From NCBI GenBank assembly GCA_007695205.1, contig REEF01000871.1:1-5654 (forward strand): a stretch of 5,654 bases of DNA, written 5' to 3'. The stretch comes from Planctomycetaceae bacterium (GTDB taxonomy: Bacteria; Planctomycetota; Planctomycetia; Pirellulales; Pirellulaceae). A program made the translations under genes and the position numbers. Below are positions 1 to 5,654 of the stretch, piece after piece (positions within the stretch are counted from its first letter, which is position 1; every line of letters starts with the position of its first letter). The notes under the pieces are model-generated. The model had not been told where the DNA came from and did no database searches. It worked only from the letters and a program-made list of their open reading frames with translations.

Positions 1-54
1 GCCGCAGCGCTGCACGTCAGCGGCATGGTGATGCAGCGGATCGGCAAACGGTAA
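1..54 (+). CDS. C-terminal tail of an upstream gene (partial)
   Basis: Frame 1 is open from the window edge and ends at TAA (52-54), giving 17 residues, AAALHVSGMVMQRIGKR. The stop lies 32 bases before the start of the Lon-like protease gene, a normal spacing for a preceding gene in the same orientation. The tail mixes hydrophobic and basic residues. It is too short to assign a family, and it could still be a chance open frame. No terminator-like hairpin is visible between it and the next gene, so read-through into the protease gene is possible. Confidence 0.5.
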   Translation, partial: AAALHVSGMVMQRIGKR

Positions 55-77
55 GTACCCGACTGCTTCAGCCAGCC

Positions 78-82
78 GGAGG
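78..82 (+). promoter_or_regulatory. Ribosome binding site of the Lon-like protease gene
   Basis: GGAGG stands four bases before the ATG at 87. It is the only good Shine-Dalgarno match near the start of this frame and supports that ATG as the start codon. Confidence 0.75.
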
Positions 83-86
83 ACGT

Positions 87-2507
87 ATGGAACCCTTATC
101 CCCGCTACCAGCATCGGAACTGAGCTGGATTTGCGATCCGGACCAGTTGCCCTTCGAGACGACGGACGATTTGGACGATCTGAAAGAATTCTTAGGGCAG
201 GCTCGGGCCCTGAACGCCGTGCGATTCGGCATCAGCATCCGTCGCGATGGCTATAATCTGTACGTGCTGGGACCACCTGGGGTCGGCAAACGGACGATCG
301 TCCAATCGTTTCTCGAGCAAAAGGCTACCAACGATCCTCGGCCCTGCGATTGGTGTTACGTCCAAAATTTCGAAGAGCCTCACAAGCCACATGCCTTGAG
401 ATTCCCGCCCGGACGCGGTGCAAAATTCGTCGCCGACATGGAGAATCTGGTCGAGGATCTACGGATCTCGATCCCGGCAGCCCTGGAAACAGAGGAACAT
501 AAGACCCAGGTTCAGCAGATCGAACAGGAGACCAGAGAATTTCAGAACCGGGCATTTCAGGAATTGACGGATCGGGCCCAGACGCAAGGAATCCAGGTGA
601 TCCGCACCCATGCGGGATTCGCGTTGGCGCCCAGCCGCGATGGCAAGGTACTCGAGCCCGAGCGATACGATCAGTTATCCGAGGCCGAACGCAGCGAGAT
701 CCAGGGGAAGATCGAACGGTTGCAGGAGGAATTGCATGCGCTGGTGGCCAAGCTGCCTCGCTGGCGACGCGAAGCGCGTGAAAGGATCAAGCAGGCCAAC
801 CAGGACGCGGCGCGTTTCGCCCTGGAGCACCTGATGAACCCGCTCCAAGAACAATACAGCGACCTGGACGATGTGGTGCGTTACCTGCGAGATGTGGAAG
901 AAGACGTGATCGCCAACACCGACGAGTTTCAATCGTCGGACGAAAATCCGGAGATGCCGTTTCTGTCGTTAAGACGGCAGCGCAGCGCGTTGGACGAATA
1001 CCAAGTCAATCTGATCGTCGACCACGAACCATCCCAAGGCGCGCCGGTCGTCTACGAAGAGCATCCCAGTTTTCAAAACCTGCTGGGACGTATCGAGCAC
1101 CAGTCGCATATGGGGACTTTGGAAACCCATTTTACGCTGATCAAGCCCGGCTCGATCCATCGTGCCAACGGCGGGTATCTGGTAGTCGAGGCCCTGAGAC
1201 TGTTTCGGCAGCCGTATGCTTGGGAAGGGTTGAAACGCTGCCTGTACGCGCGGCACGTGAAAATCGAATCGCTGGCCGAATCGCTCGGCCTGATCAGCAC
1301 CGTGTCGCTCGAACCGGAACCCATCCCGTTGGACGTCAAGGTCGTGCTGCTGGGCGATCGGATGCTGTACTATCTGCTGCACCAGTACGATCGCGACTTC
1401 GCCGAGTTATTCAAGGTGGCGGCCGACTTCGAAGAGAAGATGGACCGCAGTGACGACAGTTGCCTGCTGTACGCCCAATTGATCGCCACGCTGGTCCGGC
1501 GCGAACAACATCGCCGTTTCGATCGAACGGCCGTGGCGCGTATCTTGGAGCACAGTGCCCGCGTCGCCGCTGACTCGGAAAAACTGACCACCCACATGCG
1601 GACCATCACCGATCTGATCCGCGAAGCCGATTACTGGTGTGCCAGCGACGGGCACGAAACGGTGACGGTCCAACATGTCGATCAGGCGATCGACCAACAG
1701 ATCCATCGTGCGGATCGAGTGCGAGATCAGGTCCAGGAACAGATCGTGCGGGGCACACTGCTGATCGATACGCACGGCAGCCAGGTTGGGCAGGTGAACG
1801 GGCTGAGTGTCCTGGATCTGGGCAATTTCTCTTTCGGCCGGCCCTCTCGCATCACGGCCACGGTCCGCCTGGGGAAAGGGGATGTGGTCGATATCGAACG
1901 CGAAGTCGAATTGGGCGGGCCGATCCATTCCAAGGGCGTCTTGATCCTCGGATCGTTGCTGGCCGCCCGGTACGCTCAGGATCACCCGCTGTCGCTCAGC
2001 GCCAGTGTGGTGTTCGAACAATCGTATGGGATGGTCGACGGCGATAGCGCGTCGGTGGCCGAATTCTGCGCATTGCTGTCGGCCCTGTCGATCATCCCCG
2101 TCCGGCAGTCGCTGGCCGTGACCGGATCGGTCAACCAACATGGCCAGGTCCAAGCGATCGGCGGCGTGAACGAAAAGATCGAAGGATTCTACGACATCTG
2201 CCAGCGTCGCGGATTGACCGGCGACCAGGGCGTCTTGATCCCGGCCGCCAACGTCCCCCACCTGATGCTGCGGAGGGATGTGATCGCGGCGGTCCGGCAA
2301 GGCCGATTCCATGTCTATCCGATCACGGATGTCAATCAGGCCGTCGCCCTATTGACCGGCGTCTCGGCCGGTGATCCGGACGAAAACGGACACTTTTTGG
2401 AAGGGACCGTCAATCATGCGGTCACCGAACGGTTGCGAAAGATGTTCCAGTTGCGTCAGCAAAGCATGCTGCCGTTGCCAGCGATCGTAAATACGGAAAA
2501 CCCATGA
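87..2507 (+). CDS. Lon-like ATP-dependent serine protease (AAA_32 / LonB-like, family S16)
   Basis: This is a predicted cytosolic ATP-driven protease of 806 residues that would unfold and degrade selected proteins. Walker A is GPPGVGKR (62-69), very near the N terminus, so the substrate-binding N domain of classical LonA is absent. A long charged, coiled-coil-rich insertion (about 120-290) follows. The Walker B-like strand is in IHRANGGYLVVEA (E368), and a sensor-like strand follows in KVVLLGDRMLYYLL. The C-terminal protease domain (about 560-770) carries S654 in DGDSAS and K697 in GGVNEK. Their 43-residue spacing equals S679-K722 of E. coli Lon, so the dyad looks intact. The order Walker A, long insertion, HRANGG strand, P domain matches the AAA_32 group that includes E. 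coli YcbZ, not LonA. There is no transmembrane segment, unlike archaeal LonB. The usual catalytic Glu after Walker B Asp is replaced (VVEA), which I believe is common in this group. The stop overlaps the next start. Confidence 0.93.
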   Translation: MEPLSPLPASELSWICDPDQLPFETTDDLDDLKEFLGQARALNAVRFGISIRRDGYNLYVLGPPGVGKRTIVQSFLEQKATNDPRPCDWCYVQNFEEPHKPHALRFPPGRGAKFVADMENLVEDLRISIPAALETEEHKTQVQQIEQETREFQNRAFQELTDRAQTQGIQVIRTHAGFALAPSRDGKVLEPERYDQLSEAERSEIQGKIERLQEELHALVAKLPRWRREARERIKQANQDAARFALEHLMNPLQEQYSDLDDVVRYLRDVEEDVIANTDEFQSSDENPEMPFLSLRRQRSALDEYQVNLIVDHEPSQGAPVVYEEHPSFQNLLGRIEHQSHMGTLETHFTLIKPGSIHRANGGYLVVEALRLFRQPYAWEGLKRCLYARHVKIESLAESLGLISTVSLEPEPIPLDVKVVLLGDRMLYYLLHQYDRDFAELFKVAADFEEKMDRSDDSCLLYAQLIATLVRREQHRRFDRTAVARILEHSARVAADSEKLTTHMRTITDLIREADYWCASDGHETVTVQHVDQAIDQQIHRADRVRDQVQEQIVRGTLLIDTHGSQVGQVNGLSVLDLGNFSFGRPSRITATVRLGKGDVVDIEREVELGGPIHSKGVLILGSLLAARYAQDHPLSLSASVVFEQSYGMVDGDSASVAEFCALLSALSIIPVRQSLAVTGSVNQHGQVQAIGGVNEKIEGFYDICQRRGLTGDQGVLIPAANVPHLMLRRDVIAAVRQGRFHVYPITDVNQAVALLTGVSAGDPDENGHFLEGTVNHAVTERLRKMFQLRQQSMLPLPAIVNTENP

Positions 2508-3565
2508 ATTCGAACATTGCCGTGAAAAAATCAACCCGTTCGGGGCGATTACTGGATGTGCTCGAGCCATTTGACAACTCGCTGATCATCACCCATGACA
2601 ATCCGGATCCGGATGCCATCGCTTCCGGCTGGGCCCTTGCGTTCCTGATCGACGAAAAGCTCGGGCACCCGGTCCGCGTGGTCGGCGGCGGCGGGATTGT
2701 CCGCGCAGAGAACCAGCACATGGTTCGTCTGCTACAGCCGCCCATCGAATTGATCAACAGTGTCCAGGTAGTTGGGAAGACGGCGGCCGTTCTGGTCGAC
2801 TGCGACCTGGCGGCGGGCAATCATCTGCTGGCCAGTACCGCGCTGCGACCGGTCGCCGTGATCGATCATCATCTGAGCCATGGTCCGCGTCCTCGCGTGC
2901 AGTTTCGCGACGTCCGGCCTCACGTGGCCGCATCGGCCAGTATCGTCGCCAGTTACCTGCGCGAGCAGCATCTGCAGGTCGACTGGAAATTGGCGACCGC
3001 TCTGCTGTACGCCATCCGCACGGAGACGTTGGGCGGCGAAACGCATCATTCCCGACTGGATAAGCAGATCCTGGCCTGGCTCAGCGGACGCGCCGATCCG
3101 AAGACCCTGGCAGAGATCGAAAACGCGCCGCTGACGGCCGCCTATTTTTCGGATCTGGTGCTGGCGTTGCAGAGCACCTTTGTGTACGACGATGCCGCGC
3201 TGTGTTTTTTGCCCAAAGCCCAAGGGGCGGAGATCATCGGCGAAGTCGCCGATCTGTTGATTCGGCATGTGGGTGTCAAGCGAGTCCTGTGCGCGGCGAT
3301 GATCGGTGAGGATCTGTTGCTGTCCGTGCGGACCGAGCGAGGCTCGGGCGATGCCTCGGAACTGGTCCGCCGCACGGTCCAAGATCTGGGCCAGGGCGGA
3401 GGACACCAACATCGTGCCGGGGGAAAGATCCCTCGTAGCCAATGTCCCTGCCCGACCGATGAGTTGTGCGACGAGCTTCGCAACCGCTGGCTGAACGCCT
3501 GCCAGGTCGATCGACAGCGGGGAACGCGGCTGGTCCCCAAACGCGAGATTGTCCGAAACTTGTGA
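2504..3565 (+). CDS. DHH/DHHA1-family phosphoesterase (NrnA-like)
   Basis: This is a predicted cytosolic, metal-dependent phosphoesterase of 353 residues. Relatives hydrolyse nanoRNA, pAp or cyclic dinucleotides; the exact substrate cannot be told from sequence. The N-terminal DHH domain shows HDNPDPDA (31-38), VDCD (98-101, with D99 and D101) and the signature DHH (121-123), all metal-ligand motifs. The C-terminal DHHA1 domain ends in the glycine-rich substrate loop GGGHQHRAGG (298-307). The fourth acidic motif appears as RTET (E174), where I would expect an Asp in NrnA-type enzymes, so the active site may differ slightly. A small cysteine cluster (C314, C316, C322) follows the glycine loop. 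Length is close to typical NrnA, with a short basic tail. The ATG shares ATGA with the protease stop and has only a weak site (CGGA) upstream, which points to translational coupling. Membrane and CBS domains found in GdpP-type relatives are absent. Confidence 0.92.
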   Translation: MNSNIAVKKSTRSGRLLDVLEPFDNSLIITHDNPDPDAIASGWALAFLIDEKLGHPVRVVGGGGIVRAENQHMVRLLQPPIELINSVQVVGKTAAVLVDCDLAAGNHLLASTALRPVAVIDHHLSHGPRPRVQFRDVRPHVAASASIVASYLREQHLQVDWKLATALLYAIRTETLGGETHHSRLDKQILAWLSGRADPKTLAEIENAPLTAAYFSDLVLALQSTFVYDDAALCFLPKAQGAEIIGEVADLLIRHVGVKRVLCAAMIGEDLLLSVRTERGSGDASELVRRTVQDLGQGGGHQHRAGGKIPRSQCPCPTDELCDELRNRWLNACQVDRQRGTRLVPKREIVRNL

Positions 3566-3577
3566 TTCACCAGACGC

Positions 3578-3604
3578 ACCGCAGGCCGTCAACGTATCTG
3601 CGGT
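3578..3604 (+). repeat. Inverted repeat in the gap between the phosphoesterase and kinase genes
   Basis: ACCGCAG (3578-3584) is matched perfectly by CTGCGGT (3598-3604) across a 13-base loop. It sits 13 bases after the phosphoesterase stop and 15 bases before the kinase ATG. No T-run follows, so it is not a standard intrinsic terminator. It could be an mRNA-stabilising hairpin, an operator or chance. Confidence 0.35.
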
Positions 3605-3609
3605 CGACC

Positions 3610-3613
3610 AGGA
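3610..3613 (+). promoter_or_regulatory. Ribosome binding site of the kinase gene
   Basis: AGGA stands six bases before the ATG at 3620. It is modest in strength but well placed, and supports this start. Confidence 0.5.
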
Positions 3614-3619
3614 CCTTTC

Positions 3620-4477
3620 ATGAGCACAGCACCCGCAGCCGCCCCGGTCATCCGCTGGCCTCAGACTGCTGAGGTGATCGAGCATGGCCCCAATCGATAC
3701 TTGATCGGGGAAGCCCTGGGCCGCGGTAGCTACGGAGCCACTTATGCCTGCACCGATCAGTGGAGCAATTCGTTGGTCGTCAAGGTGCTGGTGCCCAACC
3801 AGCAGACCTACGAACAGGTACGCGTGAACTGGCAACGCGAGATCACGTCGCTACTGACGCTCAGACACCCCAACATCACCTACGTCTACGATGCGTTCGA
3901 GCTGTCGCATACCTTTCACATCGTTATGGAACGTTGTGGAGGCAGCGTCACCGACCTGTTCTCCTTGCCCGACTATGACGGTGACGATTGGCTGTTGCCC
4001 ATCGCCCGTTGCATGCTGCAGGCGATCGGATACATGCACGATCACGGCTACGTGCACAAGGATATTCACCTGCGCAATCTGTTTTGGACCTACGTGCGCA
4101 ACGAGCTGATGCCTGACAACAGCCAATCGGTTACCTTCAAGATCGGCGATCTGGGCGTCAGTCGTCTGGAAGAAGAGATTCGCAGCTATCGGCCCACGAT
4201 TCCCTGGATGGTCGCCCCCGAAGTCCTGGACGCCGATCGTTTCGGCCCGGCCGGTAAACAGACCGACATCTACCATGCTGGTCTCGTGCTGTTGGCGATC
4301 GCCATGGGGATCGAACCGTCCTTCACTGCCGAGGAAATCCTGGAAGGAGTGCCGCAGAAGACGGCCGAGCAATTGCCGCCTCCGATCGGACCGGCAATCG
4401 GCTGGGCCCTGCAACCGCACGTCGACCAACGCTCATTCACCGCGTTCGAGTTCTGGCGTTCGCTGACGTTGCGTTAA
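3620..4477 (+). CDS. Compact Hanks-type Ser/Thr protein kinase
   Basis: This is a predicted soluble protein kinase of 285 residues, little more than a bare catalytic domain. The glycine loop is LGRGSYG (33-39), the ATP-anchoring lysine is K55 in VVKV, and the helix C glutamate is probably E74. The catalytic loop is HKDIHLRN (146-153), with base D148 and metal ligand N153. The metal-binding motif is DLG (177-179) in place of DFG. The activation segment ends in APE (199-201), with T193 available for phosphorylation. D216 in TDIYHAG and R271 supply the structural Asp and APE-pairing Arg. Two departures stand out: HKD makes it a non-RD kinase, and the usual Lys two residues after the catalytic Asp is His (H150). 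The core residues remain, so it is probably active. It lacks the transmembrane helix and sensor or repeat domains common in planctomycete kinases, so its input signal must come from a partner. Its substrate is unknown; the neighbouring genes are candidates only by position. Confidence 0.9.
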   Translation: MSTAPAAAPVIRWPQTAEVIEHGPNRYLIGEALGRGSYGATYACTDQWSNSLVVKVLVPNQQTYEQVRVNWQREITSLLTLRHPNITYVYDAFELSHTFHIVMERCGGSVTDLFSLPDYDGDDWLLPIARCMLQAIGYMHDHGYVHKDIHLRNLFWTYVRNELMPDNSQSVTFKIGDLGVSRLEEEIRSYRPTIPWMVAPEVLDADRFGPAGKQTDIYHAGLVLLAIAMGIEPSFTAEEILEGVPQKTAEQLPPPIGPAIGWALQPHVDQRSFTAFEFWRSLTLR

Positions 4478-4529
4478 CCTCATAGATACTTCTTCTCGGC
4501 AGTGACTTCATCGCTTTCGAAAACTTTCA

Positions 4530-4534
4530 GGGAG
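4530..4534 (+). promoter_or_regulatory. Ribosome binding site fixing the TTG start of the glycosylase gene
   Basis: GGGAG lies seven bases before TTG at 4542. No in-frame ATG occurs until residue 80 (RGM), which lies beyond the catalytic Glu. The site and the conserved protein together make TTG the start. Confidence 0.7.
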
Positions 4535-4541
4535 TTCCCGC

Positions 4542-5207
4542 TTGTCATCCGAGCCGCCGATTTCAGAATGGCCCATACCCGATCTGCTGCCAGCCGATTG
4601 GCCGCCGGAACCGCCGTTGCCGCAGAGCTTCTACGACCGGGATGTCGTCCAGGTCGCTCGCGAACTGGTGGGCAAGCGGATCTATCGGCACAGCCGCAGT
4701 GGAATCGTGGCAGGACGGATCGTAGAGACGGAAGCCTATCTGGCAGCCGGTGATTCAGCCTGTCACGCCGCGCGCGGCATGACGCGAAAGAACGCCTCGA
4801 TGTTCGGACCGCCAGGCCGAGCGTATGTCTACTCGATCCACGCGCGATGGTGTCTGAACACCGTCACCCAGCCGCGAGGAGTCCCCAGCGCCGTGTTGAT
4901 CCGCGCGGTCCAACCGCTGTTGGGCATCGAGCGGATGCAGCGGCGGCGGAACCTTGAGCGAACCATCGATTTGGCTCGAGGCCCTTCACGGTTGTGCGAA
5001 GCCTTCCAGATCGATCGTCGATTGGATGGCTGGGATCTGAGCCGGGGTCGACGATTATGGCTGACCCCAGACCCGGACGTGCCCGTCCCCGATCACCACA
5101 TCGGAACCTCGCCACGCATCGGGGTTACCTCGGCGTTCGAACTGTGCTTGCGTTTCTATCTGCGCGGCAGCGAATACGTCAGCGGGCCGAAGCGGTTGCG
5201 GACGTGA
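4542..5207 (+). CDS. mpg: 3-methyladenine DNA glycosylase (AAG/MPG family)
   Basis: This is a base-excision repair enzyme of 221 residues that would remove alkylated or deaminated purines (3-methyladenine, hypoxanthine) from DNA. The core motif GRIVETEAYL (58-67) holds the catalytic glutamate E64 and the stacking tyrosine Y66, equivalent to human E125 and Y127. H75 in SACHAARG matches human H136. YVY (95-97) gives Y97 for human Y159, N106 matches N169, and VLIRA (118-122) gives R121 for R182. ARGPSRLCEAF (145-155) corresponds to the family GPGKLC stretch. One oddity: the usual YGMxxCxN segment after YVY reads HARWCLN and is one residue shorter, with His in place of the damage-contacting Tyr162 of human AAG. 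The N-terminal 28 residues are proline-rich and acidic, longer than in many bacterial homologues. It starts at TTG after a 64-base gap from the kinase gene. The stop lies 10 bases from the end of a convergent small gene. Confidence 0.93.
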   Translation: MSSEPPISEWPIPDLLPADWPPEPPLPQSFYDRDVVQVARELVGKRIYRHSRSGIVAGRIVETEAYLAAGDSACHAARGMTRKNASMFGPPGRAYVYSIHARWCLNTVTQPRGVPSAVLIRAVQPLLGIERMQRRRNLERTIDLARGPSRLCEAFQIDRRLDGWDLSRGRRLWLTPDPDVPVPDHHIGTSPRIGVTSAFELCLRFYLRGSEYVSGPKRLRT

Positions 5208-5217
5208 TCCGGCCCAT

Positions 5218-5337
5218 TCAAAAGCGTCGCAAGCCGATACGGAACGGCGCGCCGTTCAACCAAGCCAGCAAAAGGGCCAGCAGATAAGTGACCGGCATCA
5301 GGGCGATGGTCGAGCCGAGTTCACCAAGAGCGATCAT
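5218..5337 (-). CDS. Probable 39-residue single-pass membrane microprotein
   Basis: On the - strand an ATG at 5337 opens a 40-codon frame ending with TGA at 5218-5220. The product has 39 residues. Residues 10-27, TIALMPVTYLLALLLAWL, form a clear hydrophobic membrane segment. E6 is the only charged residue before it, while R33, R37 and R38 follow it. By the positive-inside rule the C terminus would be cytoplasmic. AAGGAG, six bases before the ATG, makes this the best ribosome binding site in the window. The gene is convergent with the glycosylase gene and separated from it by 10 bases. I do not recognise a family. A chance open frame of this length is common in GC-rich DNA, but a strong ribosome binding site plus a membrane helix is not. 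Possible roles (regulator of a membrane complex, toxin-like peptide) are guesses. Confidence 0.55.
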   Translation of the reverse strand: MIALGELGSTIALMPVTYLLALLLAWLNGAPFRIGLRRF

Positions 5338-5343
5338 TCGCCT

Positions 5344-5349
5344 CTCCTT
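5344..5349 (-). promoter_or_regulatory. Strong ribosome binding site of the microprotein gene
   Basis: The - strand reads TAAGGAGAGGCGAATG. AAGGAG sits six bases before the ATG at 5337, close to the ideal anti-16S match. It is the main reason for calling the small gene real. Confidence 0.6.
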
Positions 5350-5445
5350 AGGCGGTTGTTGGTCGTTGGACGCGCGCCGTTCGACCCTCCAGTGACTCGA
5401 CGCAAAAGCGCTGACAGCGCGCGCAACACGACGGATATCGGATCA

Positions 5446-5461
5446 TCGGCACCCGTGCCGA
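5446..5461. repeat. 16-base palindrome, possible operator or hairpin
   Basis: TCGGCAC and GTGCCGA are perfect inverted copies separated by CC. The site lies about 110 bases upstream of the microprotein start, downstream of the weak - strand promoter-like pair. The two-base centre disfavours an RNA hairpin loop and fits a dimeric protein-binding site better. The regulator is unknown. Confidence 0.35.
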
Positions 5462-5622
5462 GAAACCGCACAAAGATTCCATCCTACCGCACAGCTCGCC
5501 CGACATCACTATTCTGCCCGATCCTTTCCATCCGAACAATCAGCGATCGATGCCCCCTTTTCTGACAAAGCCTAGATCGCACCCGCAAACTCAACTCTTC
5601 TAAGCACCCGGCCAGGAGTTTC

Positions 5623-5654
5623 TTGTCAATTAAGGTGGCCTTGCATGGGGGACG
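5623..5654 (+). CDS. Possible start of a downstream gene (partial)
   Basis: AGGAG (5614-5618) stands four bases before TTG at 5623, the same spacing as at the protease gene, and the following frame is open to the window edge. It would read MSIKVALHGG, a natural-looking N terminus. From memory, the opening MSI[RK]VALH is seen in bacterial transglutaminase-like proteins, but eight residues are far too few to claim this. A competing start is ATG at 5645 in another frame (M-G-D), six bases after AAGGTGG (5632-5638). One of the two is likely to be a real start; which one cannot be settled inside the window. Confidence 0.35.
   Translation, partial: MSIKVALHGG

Larger units (their letters stand above)
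5338..5622. other. Intergenic region with no convincing gene
   Basis: Apart from the ribosome binding site next to the microprotein and the palindrome at 5446-5461, little is supported here. On the - strand TTGTTC (5534-5539) and CAGAAT (5511-5516), 17 bases apart, are a weak -35/-10 pair pointing towards the microprotein. Only three or four positions of each element agree with consensus. Open frames of 60-70 codons on both strands begin at TTG, lack a ribosome binding site and have unlikely composition. Confidence 0.5.

Noticed and set aside
1407..2312. 301-residue open frame on the - strand inside the protease gene
   Set aside because: It lies wholly within a clearly conserved coding region, and its product is rich in Asp, Arg, Gln and His with no domain. 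It is a typical antisense shadow of GC-rich coding DNA.
2732..3835. 367-residue open frame on the - strand across the phosphoesterase and kinase genes
   Set aside because: It is antisense to two genes with intact family motifs, and its translation shows no motif. Length alone is not evidence here.
5208..5217. Terminator between the convergent glycosylase and microprotein genes
   Set aside because: The gap is 10 bases with no stem followed by a T-run on either strand.
4994..5287. 97-residue + frame overlapping the glycosylase C terminus
   Set aside because: It is mostly inside the glycosylase gene in another frame, and its Arg/Pro-rich translation is that of a shadow frame.
5348..5539. 63-residue - strand frame with a CCARCQRFC cluster
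   Set aside because: It starts at TTG, no ribosome binding site precedes TTG or any internal ATG, and the cysteine spacing is not a recognised zinc motif. It is kept only as a possible leader to the microprotein.
5511..5539. Promoter for the microprotein (TTGTTC, 17 bases, CAGAAT)
   Set aside because: The match to consensus is too weak to list as a promoter, although spacing and direction fit.
5356..5565. 69-residue + frame in the intergenic region
   Set aside because: It starts at TTG without a ribosome binding site, is rich in Arg, Ser, Thr and Pro, and has no similarity I can recognise.

Overview
The window is about 5.65 kb of moderately GC-rich, gene-dense bacterial DNA. Four complete genes lie on the + strand, a probable small gene lies on the - strand, and the edges hold the tail of one gene and the possible start of another. 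The gene content suggests a planctomycete of the Pirellula/Rhodopirellula type: a LonB/AAA_32-type protease, a compact Hanks-type kinase, DHH phosphoesterase, well-formed Shine-Dalgarno sites and a TTG start. This placement is an inference, since there is no rRNA or other marker gene.

Layout: 1-54 is the last 17 codons of an upstream gene. 87-2507 encodes an 806-residue Lon-like ATP-dependent protease with an intact Ser/Lys dyad (S654/K697). 2504-3565 encodes a DHH/DHHA1 phosphoesterase whose ATG overlaps the protease stop (ATGA), so the two are almost certainly translationally coupled. After 54 bases comes a 285-residue soluble Ser/Thr-type protein kinase (3620-4477). After another 64 bases comes a 3-methyladenine DNA glycosylase of the AAG/MPG family (4542-5207) that starts at TTG. 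Co-orientation and short gaps fit one transcription unit, but only the protease-phosphoesterase pair is physically locked together.

Convergent to the glycosylase gene, 5218-5337 on the - strand encodes a 39-residue single-pass membrane microprotein behind a near-perfect ribosome binding site. It is the most interesting unlabelled item here. 5338-5622 has no convincing gene but holds a 16-base palindrome and a weak promoter-like pair facing the microprotein. The final 32 bases may be the start of another gene (TTG start, residues beginning MSIKVALH).

Working together: protein turnover (protease), small nucleotide or short-RNA hydrolysis (phosphoesterase), phospho-signalling (kinase) and alkylated-base removal (glycosylase) could make a loose stress-response or quality-control group. 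The sequence does not prove a shared pathway. I see no mobile element, CRISPR array, tRNA or rRNA.
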